Below are positions 37,512 to 46,044 of a stretch of 64,000 nucleotides of DNA, piece by piece. Each line of letters begins with the position of its first letter. The first letter of the stretch is position 1. The notes beneath the pieces were generated by a model. It worked only from the letters and a program-made list of their open reading frames with translations. It made no database searches and was not told the DNA's origin. The stretch is taken from assembly GCA_017617475.1 (NCBI GenBank), contig JAFZWC010000056.1:24364-88363 (forward strand). Reading direction: 5' to 3'. Both the position numbers and the translations under genes were made by a program. The DNA comes from Bacteroidales bacterium (GTDB lineage: Bacteria > Bacteroidota > Bacteroidia > Bacteroidales > UBA932).

Positions 37512-38648
37512 CTAATACTTTTTGCAAATCCACTTTTCAAAGAAACGGTCTGAGACACAATAAACTTTGGTTCTCCCCTCATCCTTGAATGTCAGCAGCT
37601 GCCGCTCTAAAAGGGTACTTATGGCATATTGGACAGAACTGGGGGACTTGAGTGCGTGCTGCTTTACGAAAGCAACAGAGGTAACACCCCGGGCTTTCCC
37701 TTCTTTTGCGATAGCGATCAGCGTTTCCTTTTGCTGGTAATTAAGCCGGTTCATCACAGATGCGAATGTGGGACCTTTCTCTTCCAGAATATTATCCAGC
37801 GTTATTCTGATATCGGCCTCTTCCACCCTCTTATCTTCATCCAGGTAGGCAAAGGCATTATGGAGCACGTTGTGGACGTAATAAGTATGGCCTTCGAACA
37901 AGTCATAGGCCAACTCTGCCGCTTCGGGTGCAATCCGGCGGCCCGCATTCTCAAACTGTTCCCTGGCGAATGCCGTATAGATATCCCTTGGGATACAATC
38001 CAGATATGTCTGCTCTGCACTGTTATAAAACGGCATGGCCGCAGAGTTAAACATATTCTCCAAAATATGGCGGTTGCTTCCGGCATAAATGAACAGACAG
38101 TTATTCATCTTTTGGATATGCATCCTAAGCGTGGCCTCCACATTCTTTTCCGGATACTTGGCAATCTGTTGAAACTCGTCAATGGCAAAAATGCAGGGTT
38201 TGCCGGCATGTTCAAGATATGCAAAGATCTCTTCCAACGTGAGCTCAGGGGAATGAATATCGCCCAATTTGATATCAAAGGTGGGGGTATTGGTAAGCGG
38301 ATTATAACCCAGACAACCGGCCAGGGAGTGAAGTCCTGCCAAGAAATTATCCAGCGCAGCCTTTCCCTTGGGTACCAGAACGGAATAGATTTCCTTGCTC
38401 AGGAACAGAACGAGCTCATGCAGGCTGGTGGTGGGATAGATGTCAGTATAAAAAGTATAGTAGTTATTCTTGATGGACGGATGATCAAAGACGTGCCGGA
38501 TTAACTGCGTCTTACCCATTCTTCGGGGCGAAGAAAGCAGAATGTGCGCCTTGTTATCCAGCGTTCGCACAATCCAGGCCGTCTCCTTCTTCCGGTCACA
38601 GAAGAAAGGCTCCGGAATGATGCCAGTGAGATAAAACGGATTCTCCAT
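37512..38648 (-). CDS. AAA/STAND-like ATPase with C-terminal winged helix
   Basis: 378 residues from MENPFYLTGIIPEPFFCDRK. This start is chosen because the predicted promoter (TTTG-N20-TACATTTG) lies within the longer TTG- or ATG-started frames, and relatives begin with xNPF. P-loop SSPRRMGKTQLI, Walker B CIFAIDEFQQIAK, a sensor-like YAGSNRH, and a C-terminal winged-helix region (VTSVAFVKQHALKSPSSVQYAI). This is the archaeal-ATPase-like family common in Bacteroidales, of unknown cellular role. It is a monocistronic unit between two identical terminators, interrupting an otherwise coherent glycan locus, and its base composition is visibly less GC-rich than its neighbours. Probably inserted cargo, not a glycan gene. 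Confidence 0.8.
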   Translation of the reverse strand: MENPFYLTGIIPEPFFCDRKKETAWIVRTLDNKAHILLSSPRRMGKTQLIRHVFDHPSIKNNYYTFYTDIYPTTSLHELVLFLSKEIYSVLVPKGKAALDNFLAGLHSLAGCLGYNPLTNTPTFDIKLGDIHSPELTLEEIFAYLEHAGKPCIFAIDEFQQIAKYPEKNVEATLRMHIQKMNNCLFIYAGSNRHILENMFNSAAMPFYNSAEQTYLDCIPRDIYTAFAREQFENAGRRIAPEAAELAYDLFEGHTYYVHNVLHNAFAYLDEDKRVEEADIRITLDNILEEKGPTFASVMNRLNYQQKETLIAIAKEGKARGVTSVAFVKQHALKSPSSVQYAISTLLERQLLTFKDEGRTKVYCVSDRFFEKWICKKY

Positions 38649-38665
38649 TGGGCTGCTGTTTTGTG

Positions 38666-38697
38666 CAAATGTAAGCATATCGTTTGGATTATACAAA
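38666..38697 (-). promoter_or_regulatory. Promoter of the ATPase gene
   Basis: TTTG (38697-38694), 20 bp, TACATTTG (38673-38666). It predicts a start site downstream of the ATG at 38678, supporting translation from 38648. Confidence 0.65.
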
Positions 38698-38720
38698 TTC
38701 TATAATAGAAATTCTATAAT
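38697..38720. repeat. Direct repeat at the ATPase promoter
   Basis: ATTCTATAAT occurs at 38697-38706 and 38711-38720, 14 bp apart, touching the -33 box. Possible binding site for a regulator of the ATPase gene. The rest of 38721-38843 holds only a small hairpin (AGCCTGG/CCAGGGCT near 38727-38748). Confidence 0.45.
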
Positions 38721-38843
38721 TAATAAGCCTGGTGAAAACCAGGGCTCTGGTCAAAACTAGCACAAAGTGCCCAATCCTCCAAGGATCGTAAAAAAGAAAG
38801 TGTTGTTTCACATGACGATTGTGCGTTTCTTACGAATAATCAC

Positions 38844-38878
38844 AAAAAATCGGAGCGGCCCGGTGAGGGGTCGCTCCG
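38844..38878 (-). terminator. Rho-independent terminator after susD
   Basis: Same 28-bp hairpin as at 37457-37484, followed on the minus strand by A and six T. It should end the susCD transcript. Confidence 0.85.
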
Positions 38879-38886
38879 AAAATCTT

Positions 38887-38910
38887 GTCATTCCCGACTT
38901 GACCGGGAAT
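38887..38910 (+). repeat. Dispersed palindromic repeat in the susD 3' region
   Basis: GTCATTCCCGACTTGACCGG followed by GAAT, one base different from the repeat embedded in the GH2 gene (2276-2299), in the opposite orientation. It lies between the susD stop and its terminator. Confidence 0.75.
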
Positions 38911-38918
38911 GTATCCGA

Positions 38919-40586
38919 CTATTTCCAGCTCGGCGGGTTCTGAAGGGCACCGGCGGACTTGTTGATCTGCTCGGAAGGATAAGGGAAGGTAATGTACTTA
39001 TCGTTCCAAGGCAGCTGGTTCTTGTAATCCTCGTAATCACCCACGGTGAACTCGGAATAGGGATCGGAACGGTCAACATAGTGACGGACACGGGGATGGG
39101 CATTCAGCTCGGCAAGGGCCAGGGCCTTGATCTCGGCAGCACCGCCCACAGCCCAGCGCTTGCAGTCTGCCGCGTGGTCGTTGGCCATTTCGAAGGCCAG
39201 TTCGCAGCGGCGCTCGTGATAGAGGGCCTGCCAGGAAGCGCCATCGATAGGAGCCAGGTGGGAGCGCTCACGGATACGGTTGATATCCTTGGTAGCGGCG
39301 GAAATGTTGTTGGCTACCAGATAAGCCTCGGCACGGAGAAGCAGGCAGTCCGCAAAGCGGATGATAGGCCAGTTGATGAGGGTGCAAGGCCAGTCGGCGT
39401 TGTCCAGCAGGTAGCCGGCGCCCTGGGGATCGGCCGGGGCGAAGGGCTGCATGAACTTGTAGATCTGGAAGCCTGCCTCCACATCGGAGGTGGACCAGTA
39501 AACACGGTCTTCGCCAAAGTACGGGAACACGTCGCCATACTCCAAGATGGAAGCGGCCAGACGCTCGTTCTTCTCGTCACCCACATTATCCTTGGCCATC
39601 TCTTCATAGATGTCATAGGAAGGCTTGAACTGGCCCCAGCCATTGAACTTGCCCCAGCCTTTGTTCTCCAGGGAGACACCAGGGAATTCAATGGAGCCAC
39701 CAGATTTACCGTTATTGGAGCCGTTGGAAGGATAGCCCCAGCAGTACTCCTTGGTGAAGAACTTGGTCACATCGGGAGCAAAGAGGTCAGTAAACACAGG
39801 GTGAAGGTCACGGCCATAGGCCTGTTCCAGCTTATTCACACAAGTGATCACATTCGGCCACTGGCTGTTGTCCCAGGTAGCCCAGTAGGCGTACGCCTTG
39901 GCCATTACTGCCACAGCGGCAGCCTTGTGGGCACGGCCGCGGTCGGCGGCGCCATACTCCTCAAATTTGGGCAGGATTTCCTCGGCCTTCTGGAGATCGG
40001 AAATAATGAGTTCATAGTCCTTCATCACGGAAGGCTGCTGCTCGGGAATCTCGTTGTTATAACCGCCTTCAACAGTCTCGTAAGCCACAAAGGGAACGCC
40101 CAGGTCCTTGGTACCGTAACGGTAGGCGATGAGGAAGTGCCAGTAGGCACGCATAAAATAGGCTTCACCCAGGCTGCGTTTTTCAACAGCGGTGAGGGTA
40201 GTATTCTCCTGCTTGAGGAGGAGTTGCTGGATAATCCAGTTGGCGCGGTTCATACCTTCGGTGTATGCATTGCCGAAAACGCTGCGCAGAGGGCTTTCAT
40301 CTCCGGTGTATGCAAAGGTAGCCAGAGTGGGATAGCCACGGGTACGTCCCCAGACGATATCGTTGGCGACGGCCTGCTCCCAATAGAGTTCACGACCCAT
40401 GCAGCTTTCCTGAGCCAGACGGGCATAAATACCGTCCACGGCGTCAATGGCCTGCTGGTCATTCTGGAAGTACTGGTCTGCGGTAGGAGCACCTTCGGCC
40501 TTCACATCCAGGAATTTCGCACAGGAGGCAACGCTGAGGGTGCCAGCTGCGATCAGAGCGAGAATGATATACTTTTTCATATTCAC
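38919..40586 (-). CDS. susD: SusD-like glycan-binding lipoprotein
   Basis: 555 residues, lipobox Cys (TLSVASC); translation may begin at M1 or at M3 (MKKYIILAL), two codons later. Surface lipoprotein that captures glycan and caps the SusC barrel. Typical features: CAKFLDVKAEGAPTADQYFQ after the lipid anchor, TPR-like helices (AYFMRAYWHFLIAYRYG), and the C-terminal RFADCLLLRAEAYLVANN and INRIRERSHL segments followed by LYHERRCELAFE. It lies 6 bp downstream of susC. Ligand specificity cannot be read from sequence. Confidence 0.95.
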   Translation of the reverse strand: MNMKKYIILALIAAGTLSVASCAKFLDVKAEGAPTADQYFQNDQQAIDAVDGIYARLAQESCMGRELYWEQAVANDIVWGRTRGYPTLATFAYTGDESPLRSVFGNAYTEGMNRANWIIQQLLLKQENTTLTAVEKRSLGEAYFMRAYWHFLIAYRYGTKDLGVPFVAYETVEGGYNNEIPEQQPSVMKDYELIISDLQKAEEILPKFEEYGAADRGRAHKAAAVAVMAKAYAYWATWDNSQWPNVITCVNKLEQAYGRDLHPVFTDLFAPDVTKFFTKEYCWGYPSNGSNNGKSGGSIEFPGVSLENKGWGKFNGWGQFKPSYDIYEEMAKDNVGDEKNERLAASILEYGDVFPYFGEDRVYWSTSDVEAGFQIYKFMQPFAPADPQGAGYLLDNADWPCTLINWPIIRFADCLLLRAEAYLVANNISAATKDINRIRERSHLAPIDGASWQALYHERRCELAFEMANDHAADCKRWAVGGAAEIKALALAELNAHPRVRHYVDRSDPYSEFTVGDYEDYKNQLPWNDKYITFPYPSEQINKSAGALQNPPSWK

Positions 40587-40592
40587 AGTCGA

Positions 40593-43500
40593 TTAGTAGT
40601 TGAGTTTGATACCGAAAGCAAATACGCGGGAAACAGGATACTTGATGGTATCATAGCCACCCATTTCGGGATCCATGCCGGAGTACTTGGTGATGGTGAA
40701 GAGATTCTCACCGCTCACATAAACACGTAAGGTGCTGTTGCGACCGGCGAAGTGAGGGGCCTTGCGAAGAACGTTGGTGAGATCGTAACCGATGGTGAGG
40801 TTCTTCAGGCGGAGGTAGGAGCCATCCTCGATGTAGTAATCGGAAGGAGTGGAGAAGTTGCCGTTGGGGTCGTTCTTGGACAGACGAGGAATCTTGGAAC
40901 CGGTGTTGGAGGGGCTCCATGCATTCAGGATTTCTGCGCTGCGGTTGAAGTTACCTTCCACGTCGGAGAGGATCATCTGCTTACCCACATAGGCAATCTT
41001 GTTGCCAGCCACACCCTGGAACATCAGGTCCACAGTGAAGCCCTTCCATTCAATGCCACCGCTGAGGGCGAAGGTGTACTTGGGCATGGCAGATCCTACA
41101 TACTGGCGGTCGTTGTCGTCAATCTTGCCGTCGTTGTTGTAATCCACGAACTTGAGGTCACCGGCAACGGCATTGGGCTGGATGCGCTGGCCGTCCTTGG
41201 TGTAGGCTGCGGCCTCAGAGTCGCTCTGGAAAATACCGTCAGTCTTGATCACATAGAAGGAATTCAGGGGCTGGCCTGCTTCGCTCTGGTAAATCCAGGG
41301 AACCAGACGGAAGTCACCGCCACCGGTCCACTTACCGGCATTGCCCTGGTTATCAACCACACCCGTGGAGAGAACACTGTTCTTGTTGTAGGAGAAGTTA
41401 CCGGAAATGTGGTAGCTGAAGTTCTTATTCACGGAATCGTTCCAGGCGGCAACCAGTTCAATACCGGAGTTGCGGATCTCACCCTGGTTCACCATCATGG
41501 CATTGAGGCCGATGGTCTGGGGCCAACCCATAGTCTGCGCCTGAATGAGGTTGAAGGTACGCTTGTTATAGTAGTCCAGGGACAGGGAGAGACGATCCTT
41601 GAAGAGGTCGATATCCAGACCGGCATCGAACTGCTCGGAGGTCTCCCAGGTGAGGTTCTGGTTCACGGAGTTCTTGGGGAACCAGAAAGTGCCCCAGTAA
41701 GCACCGTTCTCAACGCCATAGATGGCGCCTTCGTTCCAGGTAGAGGAACTCAGATTGGCGCTCTTGTAAGTCCAGCCGATGGAACCCAGGTTACCTACGC
41801 GACCCCAGGAAGCACGGAGCTTGAGGAGGTTGACGGCGTCGTTCTTGGGGAAGAAAGGTTCACTGGAAACTTTCCATGCAGCGGTCACGGCCGGGAAATC
41901 ACCATAGTTGTGGGCGGCAGGCAGACGGCCGGCATAGTCACGACGCCAGGAAGCGGTCACGAAATAGCGGTCGTCATAGCTGTAGGAAGCACGGGCTACC
42001 AGAGCCACGTTGGCATCGATGCCGAATTCATCGTTGGCATCCTTGGAAGCAGCATGACGCAGATACTGCACGTTGTACGCCTCATCCTGGAAGGTCTTAC
42101 CGGAGGCAGTCAGGGTTCTGGCGGTCTCACGGTTCAGAGTGAGGGCGGCCAGGGCACCGATGGTGTGCTTTCCGAATGTACGATCATAAGTAAGCATGTT
42201 CTCACTACGCCAACCGGTATTGCGACGGGTGTCGTAGTTGAGGCTGTTGCCACCATCGGGCTTACCCACTTCGGGGCGGGCGGGATGGAAGTTCTTGTAC
42301 CAGCGGTTATACACGTCGACGGTAAAGAGGCTGCTGAATTTCAGGCCCTTGACGGGAGTGATGTGCAGACCGGTGGTGGACCAGAACGAGCTGTTGTGGT
42401 AGTAGCGGTTATCGGCCAGCAACAGGCGCAGCGGGTTCACGGCATCACCGTGGATGTCGGCGAAGTTGCTGCCGTACTGGGCGATATAAGCGGGATCCTC
42501 GGTGGTAGTACCGCCATAGGAACCGGCGTAAGGACCGGCCGTGGCATAAGCCTCGGCGCTGGCAGGCATATAGATGGCGGAGAGGATAGTACCCGTGTAA
42601 GCGGAACCGGTATCCGTACCGCGGCTGTTGTCGTCAGCGTAGGACATCACCTCGGTAATCTTGACCCACTTGTTGATCTCATATTCACCATTGTAGCGAA
42701 CACCCAAATTCTTATTGTAGGTGTTAATCAGCACACCGGGATTGTCCTGATAGCTGAAGGTAAGACGGCTCTTGAGGTGCTCACCACCGTAGTTGAGGGT
42801 GACGGAGTGACGCTGATAGAAAGCAGTGCGGAAAATTTCATCCATCCAGTTGGTACGGTTGGTGGCCACCCAGGGGTTCCTGGTGGTATCCCAACCCATG
42901 GGCAGGGTGAGACCGGCGTTGGCATAGGAGAGCTTGCGCATCTCAATTTCCTGCTGGGCATTGAGAGGAGTAATAACATTGGATGCGGCGCGAATACCTG
43001 CAACCAGGTCATACTCGATGTGAATACCCTGGTTAGCCTTCTTGGTGGTCACGAGAATAACGCCACCGGCACCGGAAGTAGCACCGTAGATAGCGGCGGA
43101 GGCGGCGTCCTTCAGGACGACGATGCTCTCGATGTCGTTCATGGACGTAATGGGAGCGCCGGGGACACCGTCAACGACCCACAGCACGGAGTCACCGTTG
43201 CGGGAACCCTGGCCACGGATAATCACCTGAGGGTTGGAATCCGGGGAGCCACCGTTGTTGGAGATGGTCACACCGGGGATCTGGCCCTGGAGCATGGCCT
43301 CGGTGGAGGTCACAGGACGGGCAGCCAGTTCATCGGCGTTGTTCACGATACCCACAGAAGCGGACAGGTCCTTCTTCTTGGTCTGGGCACCGTAACCGAG
43401 GGCCACGGCTTCCTGCAGCAATTCGGCATCTTCCACGAGGATGATGTTGATGTTGGTGCGTCCGTTGACGTTCACCTGCTGAGCCACATAACCCAGGCAG

Positions 43501-43718
43501 GAAACTTCGAGGACTGCGTTGGACGGAACCGTGATGGTGTAGGCACCATCGAGGTCCGTGACAGCATTGGCGTTACCGGAAAGAACCACGGCTCCCGCAA
43601 TGGGGCCCACGGCATCACTCACGGTACCACGCACTGTCACGTTCTGGGCTTGCGCCGAGAAAGTTGCCACCAGGCACATGAGTGCGGCAGCAAAACCTAA
43701 CAGTTTGTTGGTCTTCAT
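40593..43718 (-). CDS. susC: SusC/RagA-family TonB-dependent transporter
   Basis: 1041 residues. Signal peptide ending FSAQAQ, a carboxypeptidase-regulatory-like domain (about 27-100, VRGTVSDAVGPIAGAVV), the SusC-specific plug start TKKKDLSASVGIVNNADEL, a plug with IRGQGSRNGDSVLWVVDGVP and SAAIYGATSGAGGVILVTTKK, then a 22-strand-type barrel ending in SRVFAFGIKLNY with a terminal aromatic. Imports oligosaccharides made by the surface enzymes of the locus. It is first in its operon and divergent from the regulator. Confidence 0.97.
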   Translation of the reverse strand: MKTNKLLGFAAALMCLVATFSAQAQNVTVRGTVSDAVGPIAGAVVLSGNANAVTDLDGAYTITVPSNAVLEVSCLGYVAQQVNVNGRTNINIILVEDAELLQEAVALGYGAQTKKKDLSASVGIVNNADELAARPVTSTEAMLQGQIPGVTISNNGGSPDSNPQVIIRGQGSRNGDSVLWVVDGVPGAPITSMNDIESIVVLKDAASAAIYGATSGAGGVILVTTKKANQGIHIEYDLVAGIRAASNVITPLNAQQEIEMRKLSYANAGLTLPMGWDTTRNPWVATNRTNWMDEIFRTAFYQRHSVTLNYGGEHLKSRLTFSYQDNPGVLINTYNKNLGVRYNGEYEINKWVKITEVMSYADDNSRGTDTGSAYTGTILSAIYMPASAEAYATAGPYAGSYGGTTTEDPAYIAQYGSNFADIHGDAVNPLRLLLADNRYYHNSSFWSTTGLHITPVKGLKFSSLFTVDVYNRWYKNFHPARPEVGKPDGGNSLNYDTRRNTGWRSENMLTYDRTFGKHTIGALAALTLNRETARTLTASGKTFQDEAYNVQYLRHAASKDANDEFGIDANVALVARASYSYDDRYFVTASWRRDYAGRLPAAHNYGDFPAVTAAWKVSSEPFFPKNDAVNLLKLRASWGRVGNLGSIGWTYKSANLSSSTWNEGAIYGVENGAYWGTFWFPKNSVNQNLTWETSEQFDAGLDIDLFKDRLSLSLDYYNKRTFNLIQAQTMGWPQTIGLNAMMVNQGEIRNSGIELVAAWNDSVNKNFSYHISGNFSYNKNSVLSTGVVDNQGNAGKWTGGGDFRLVPWIYQSEAGQPLNSFYVIKTDGIFQSDSEAAAYTKDGQRIQPNAVAGDLKFVDYNNDGKIDDNDRQYVGSAMPKYTFALSGGIEWKGFTVDLMFQGVAGNKIAYVGKQMILSDVEGNFNRSAEILNAWSPSNTGSKIPRLSKNDPNGNFSTPSDYYIEDGSYLRLKNLTIGYDLTNVLRKAPHFAGRNSTLRVYVSGENLFTITKYSGMDPEMGGYDTIKYPVSRVFAFGIKLNY

Positions 43719-43775
43719 AGTTGATTTTAAGATAGTTAGTTAATATTGGTTGTTTTAGCACATATTTTCCAACTA

Positions 43776-43807
43776 CAAATTTAATTATTGATATGATTTA
43801 GAATCAA
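43776..43807 (-). promoter_or_regulatory. Promoter of susCD
   Basis: GTTG ending at 43805, 21 bp, then TAAATTTG (43783-43776). The palindrome ATTGCGCAAT lies 4 bp upstream of the -33 box, as expected for an activator site. Confidence 0.6.
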
Positions 43808-43811
43808 CCAA

Positions 43812-43821
43812 ATTGCGCAAT
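43812..43821. promoter_or_regulatory. Palindromic operator candidate next to the susC promoter
   Basis: Perfect palindrome ATTGCGCAAT. A related half-matching site, AATCGCGCAA, follows at 43832-43841. Both lie in the 237-bp region between susC and the divergent regulator. Confidence 0.5.
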
Positions 43822-43906
43822 CAACTACCCAAATCGCGCAAAACGCAAGTTTCGTTTTTTAAAAACTTTTAATTATAACTCAACACCTTAAGCCCCATGG
43901 AAAGAT

Positions 43907-43937
43907 TTTGTGGTTTTACTTAAATTAAGTAAATTGC
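43907..43937 (+). promoter_or_regulatory. Candidate promoter of the AraC-type regulator
   Basis: TTTG (43907-43910), 19 bp, TAAATTGC (43930-43937), which matches the -7 consensus except at its last two bases. A 13-bp palindrome ACTTAAATTAAGT (43918-43930) fills the spacer. Confidence 0.4.
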
Positions 43938-43950
43938 GAAGAAAATCGCA
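43935..43950. promoter_or_regulatory. Inverted repeat before the regulator start codon
   Basis: TGCGA, 6 bp, TCGCA, ending 5 bp before the ATG at 43956. It shares the TTGCG core with the palindrome at 43812 and may serve autoregulation. Confidence 0.45.
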
Positions 43951-43955
43951 CATTT

Positions 43956-45134
43956 ATGGCCCGAGTCCTCATGATGACAGACTTCACGGAGTCTTACGGA
44001 AACAAGCTGCTGCAGGGCATCATCAAGTACTCTCACGAGCACTCACCCTGGGTAGTGGGTAAGATCCCGCTGTCGTTCCGCGACGCCAACCAGCTCAGGA
44101 CGGCGGCCGACATCGCCTCCCACTGGAAGGCCGATGCCATCATCGGCCAGTTCCGCTCTTTCGAAGACATCCGCCCTTTCCAGGAGCGGGGAATCATTCC
44201 CGTGGCCCAGGACTTTCTGCAGTCGTTCCCGGGCATCATCAACATCACCGGAGACTACCTGGAAGCCGGACGGATGGCCGCCCGTTATTTCATCGGCAAA
44301 GGCATCCGGCATTTTGCCTTTTACGGAATGAACGGCCTCGTGTGGTCGGACGGCAGAAGAAACGGCTTCATGGATGCGGTGGCCCGGGAAGCCGGAGTCA
44401 CCCTGCGGAAAAGCGACATCCGGGAAATCCGCAATCTCAAGACCTCCTGGTGGTACAATTCCGACAAACTCATCCACTGGCTCCGGTCCCTTCCCAAACC
44501 GGTGGGCATCTACTGCTGCGACGACAACAAGGCCTACAACATTATCGAAGCCTGTGCCCAATCCCAGCATGCGGGCCTCCGCATCCCCGAAGACATCCTG
44601 CTGCTGGGAACCGACAACGATGAAACCATGTGCCAGCTGTGCCTGCCACAGCTCTCGTCCGTAGCACTGGATGTGGAAAACGCGGGCTACCAGGTGGCCA
44701 CGCTCATCGAATACCTCCTGGAAATGCCGCCCGGGGAGCGCAGCAAACATTACTCGGACATTATCGTGCGCCCCACCCATATCGTTACGCGGCACTCCAC
44801 GGACGTCCTGGTCAACGACAATCCCTACATCTCCAAGGTACTCCAGTACATAGACAGCAATTTGGGAAAACCCATCCGCGTGGACGAACTGGTGGCCCTG
44901 GTTCCCATGAGCCGCCGTACGCTGGAAGAAACCTTTTCCAAAAGCATGGGAACGTCCATTTACCGCTACATTATCCAGATGCGCGTCAACCGTTTCCGGG
45001 AACTCATCCGGAACGGGCTTCCTCCCACCAATGCGGCCATGGAGCTGGGCATGGAATACAAAACCCTGTCACGCGAGTTCAAACGCATAACAGGGTTTTC
45101 TCCCAAAGAGTACGCCGAAAAGAAGGATAATTAA
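43956..45134 (+). CDS. XylR-type transcriptional regulator (LacI-like sensor plus AraC DNA-binding domain)
   Basis: 392 residues. Residues about 1-270 form a periplasmic-binding-protein-like sensor (MARVLMMTDFTESYGNKLLQ, CCDDNKAYNIIEACAQ, LLLGTDNDETMCQLCLPQLSSV). Residues about 285-390 are an AraC double helix-turn-helix (PIRVDELVALVPMSRRTLEE, NAAMELGMEYKTLSREFKRITGFSPKEY). This layout is that of E. coli XylR, which senses a monosaccharide inside the cell. It is divergent from susC, so it is the likely regulator of the locus, binding the TTGCG-type palindromes in the shared upstream region. Its last 4 bp overlap the convergent glycerophosphodiesterase gene. Confidence 0.9.
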   Translation: MARVLMMTDFTESYGNKLLQGIIKYSHEHSPWVVGKIPLSFRDANQLRTAADIASHWKADAIIGQFRSFEDIRPFQERGIIPVAQDFLQSFPGIINITGDYLEAGRMAARYFIGKGIRHFAFYGMNGLVWSDGRRNGFMDAVAREAGVTLRKSDIREIRNLKTSWWYNSDKLIHWLRSLPKPVGIYCCDDNKAYNIIEACAQSQHAGLRIPEDILLLGTDNDETMCQLCLPQLSSVALDVENAGYQVATLIEYLLEMPPGERSKHYSDIIVRPTHIVTRHSTDVLVNDNPYISKVLQYIDSNLGKPIRVDELVALVPMSRRTLEETFSKSMGTSIYRYIIQMRVNRFRELIRNGLPPTNAAMELGMEYKTLSREFKRITGFSPKEYAEKKDN

Positions 45135-46042
45135 TACTCCTTTACTACCTCCATGAGGCGGTCCGGGTAATTGGAAATGATGGCTTCCACGCCCAGGCCG
45201 ATGAGCCGGCGCATCTCGTCCTTGTCGTCCACCGTCCAGGTGACCACCTTCATGCCGTCCTTGTGGGCGCGGTCCATGAGTCCCTGGTCCACGTTCTCGT
45301 GCGGGGGGCTCAGCCATTCGGGCTTGAACTCCAGCTTGGACATGTACTCGTCGTAGTCTTTCTCGTAGCCTTCAACCAGATAAGCCAGGATGTGGCCGGG
45401 ATACTTCTGGTTGATATAATTGAGGGCACGCTCGTCGAAGCACTGGATAATGAGGCGGTCCCCCAGTCCACGGGCCTCCAGCATGGCCATGCAAAGGTCT
45501 GTAAACTCGTGGTATTCAGGCCAGTCTATGCCTTCCCTCCCCTCTTCGCAGTCCGGGTCGCTCTTGATTTCGATATTGTACTTCATGGGGGCAAGGCCTT
45601 TCTCCTTGCAGTAGGCCTCCACGGCGTCGATCACCTCGGCGGCGCGCTGCTTCACGGCAGGCTGGCAGTGCTTTTCCGGCCAGTTGGGATTGGGCTTGCT
45701 GCCCACATCCCATTTGATGACCTCACTGTATGGCAAGGTCCAGAGATACACACGGGGGTCACCGGATTCAACGGAAGTGCCGTCCGGGCGGGTGGCATAG
45801 CGTGGATGGAAGAACTTGTCGTGCGAGAGCACCACTTCCTTGTCCTGCGTAACGCAGAGGTCCATTTCCAGGGTATTCACACCCAGGTCCACGGCGTTGA
45901 GCATGGCGGCCAGGGATTCCTCCGGATACAGTCCCATGCCTCCGCGATGCGCCTGAACGTCCGTAACATATACTTTCTGTTTGGGGGTGCCGCAAGAAAC
46001 GGCTATGGCCGCAACCGCGGCCATAAGGATAATTCTTTTCAT
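45131..46042 (-). CDS. Glycerophosphodiester phosphodiesterase, lipoprotein
   Basis: 303 residues, lipobox Cys (IAVSC). GDPD fold: general acid/base His in AHRGGMGLYPEES, metal ligands Glu/Asp in EMDLCVTQDKEVVLSHD, NIEIKSD, and the late VVTWTVDDKDEMRRLIGLGV. Hydrolyses glycerophosphodiesters to glycerol-3-phosphate and an alcohol, probably in the periplasm. It follows the M48 peptidase gene by 2 bp. Its link to the phosphodiesterases of the adjacent glycan locus is only positional. Confidence 0.9.
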   Translation of the reverse strand: MKRIILMAAVAAIAVSCGTPKQKVYVTDVQAHRGGMGLYPEESLAAMLNAVDLGVNTLEMDLCVTQDKEVVLSHDKFFHPRYATRPDGTSVESGDPRVYLWTLPYSEVIKWDVGSKPNPNWPEKHCQPAVKQRAAEVIDAVEAYCKEKGLAPMKYNIEIKSDPDCEEGREGIDWPEYHEFTDLCMAMLEARGLGDRLIIQCFDERALNYINQKYPGHILAYLVEGYEKDYDEYMSKLEFKPEWLSPPHENVDQGLMDRAHKDGMKVVTWTVDDKDEMRRLIGLGVEAIISNYPDRLMEVVKEY

Positions 46043-46044
46043 GA

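Noticed and set aside
38649..38696. TTG or first ATG start for the ATPase
   Set aside because: The predicted -7 box TACATTTG lies downstream of both, and the ATG at 38648 gives the usual NPF start of the family.
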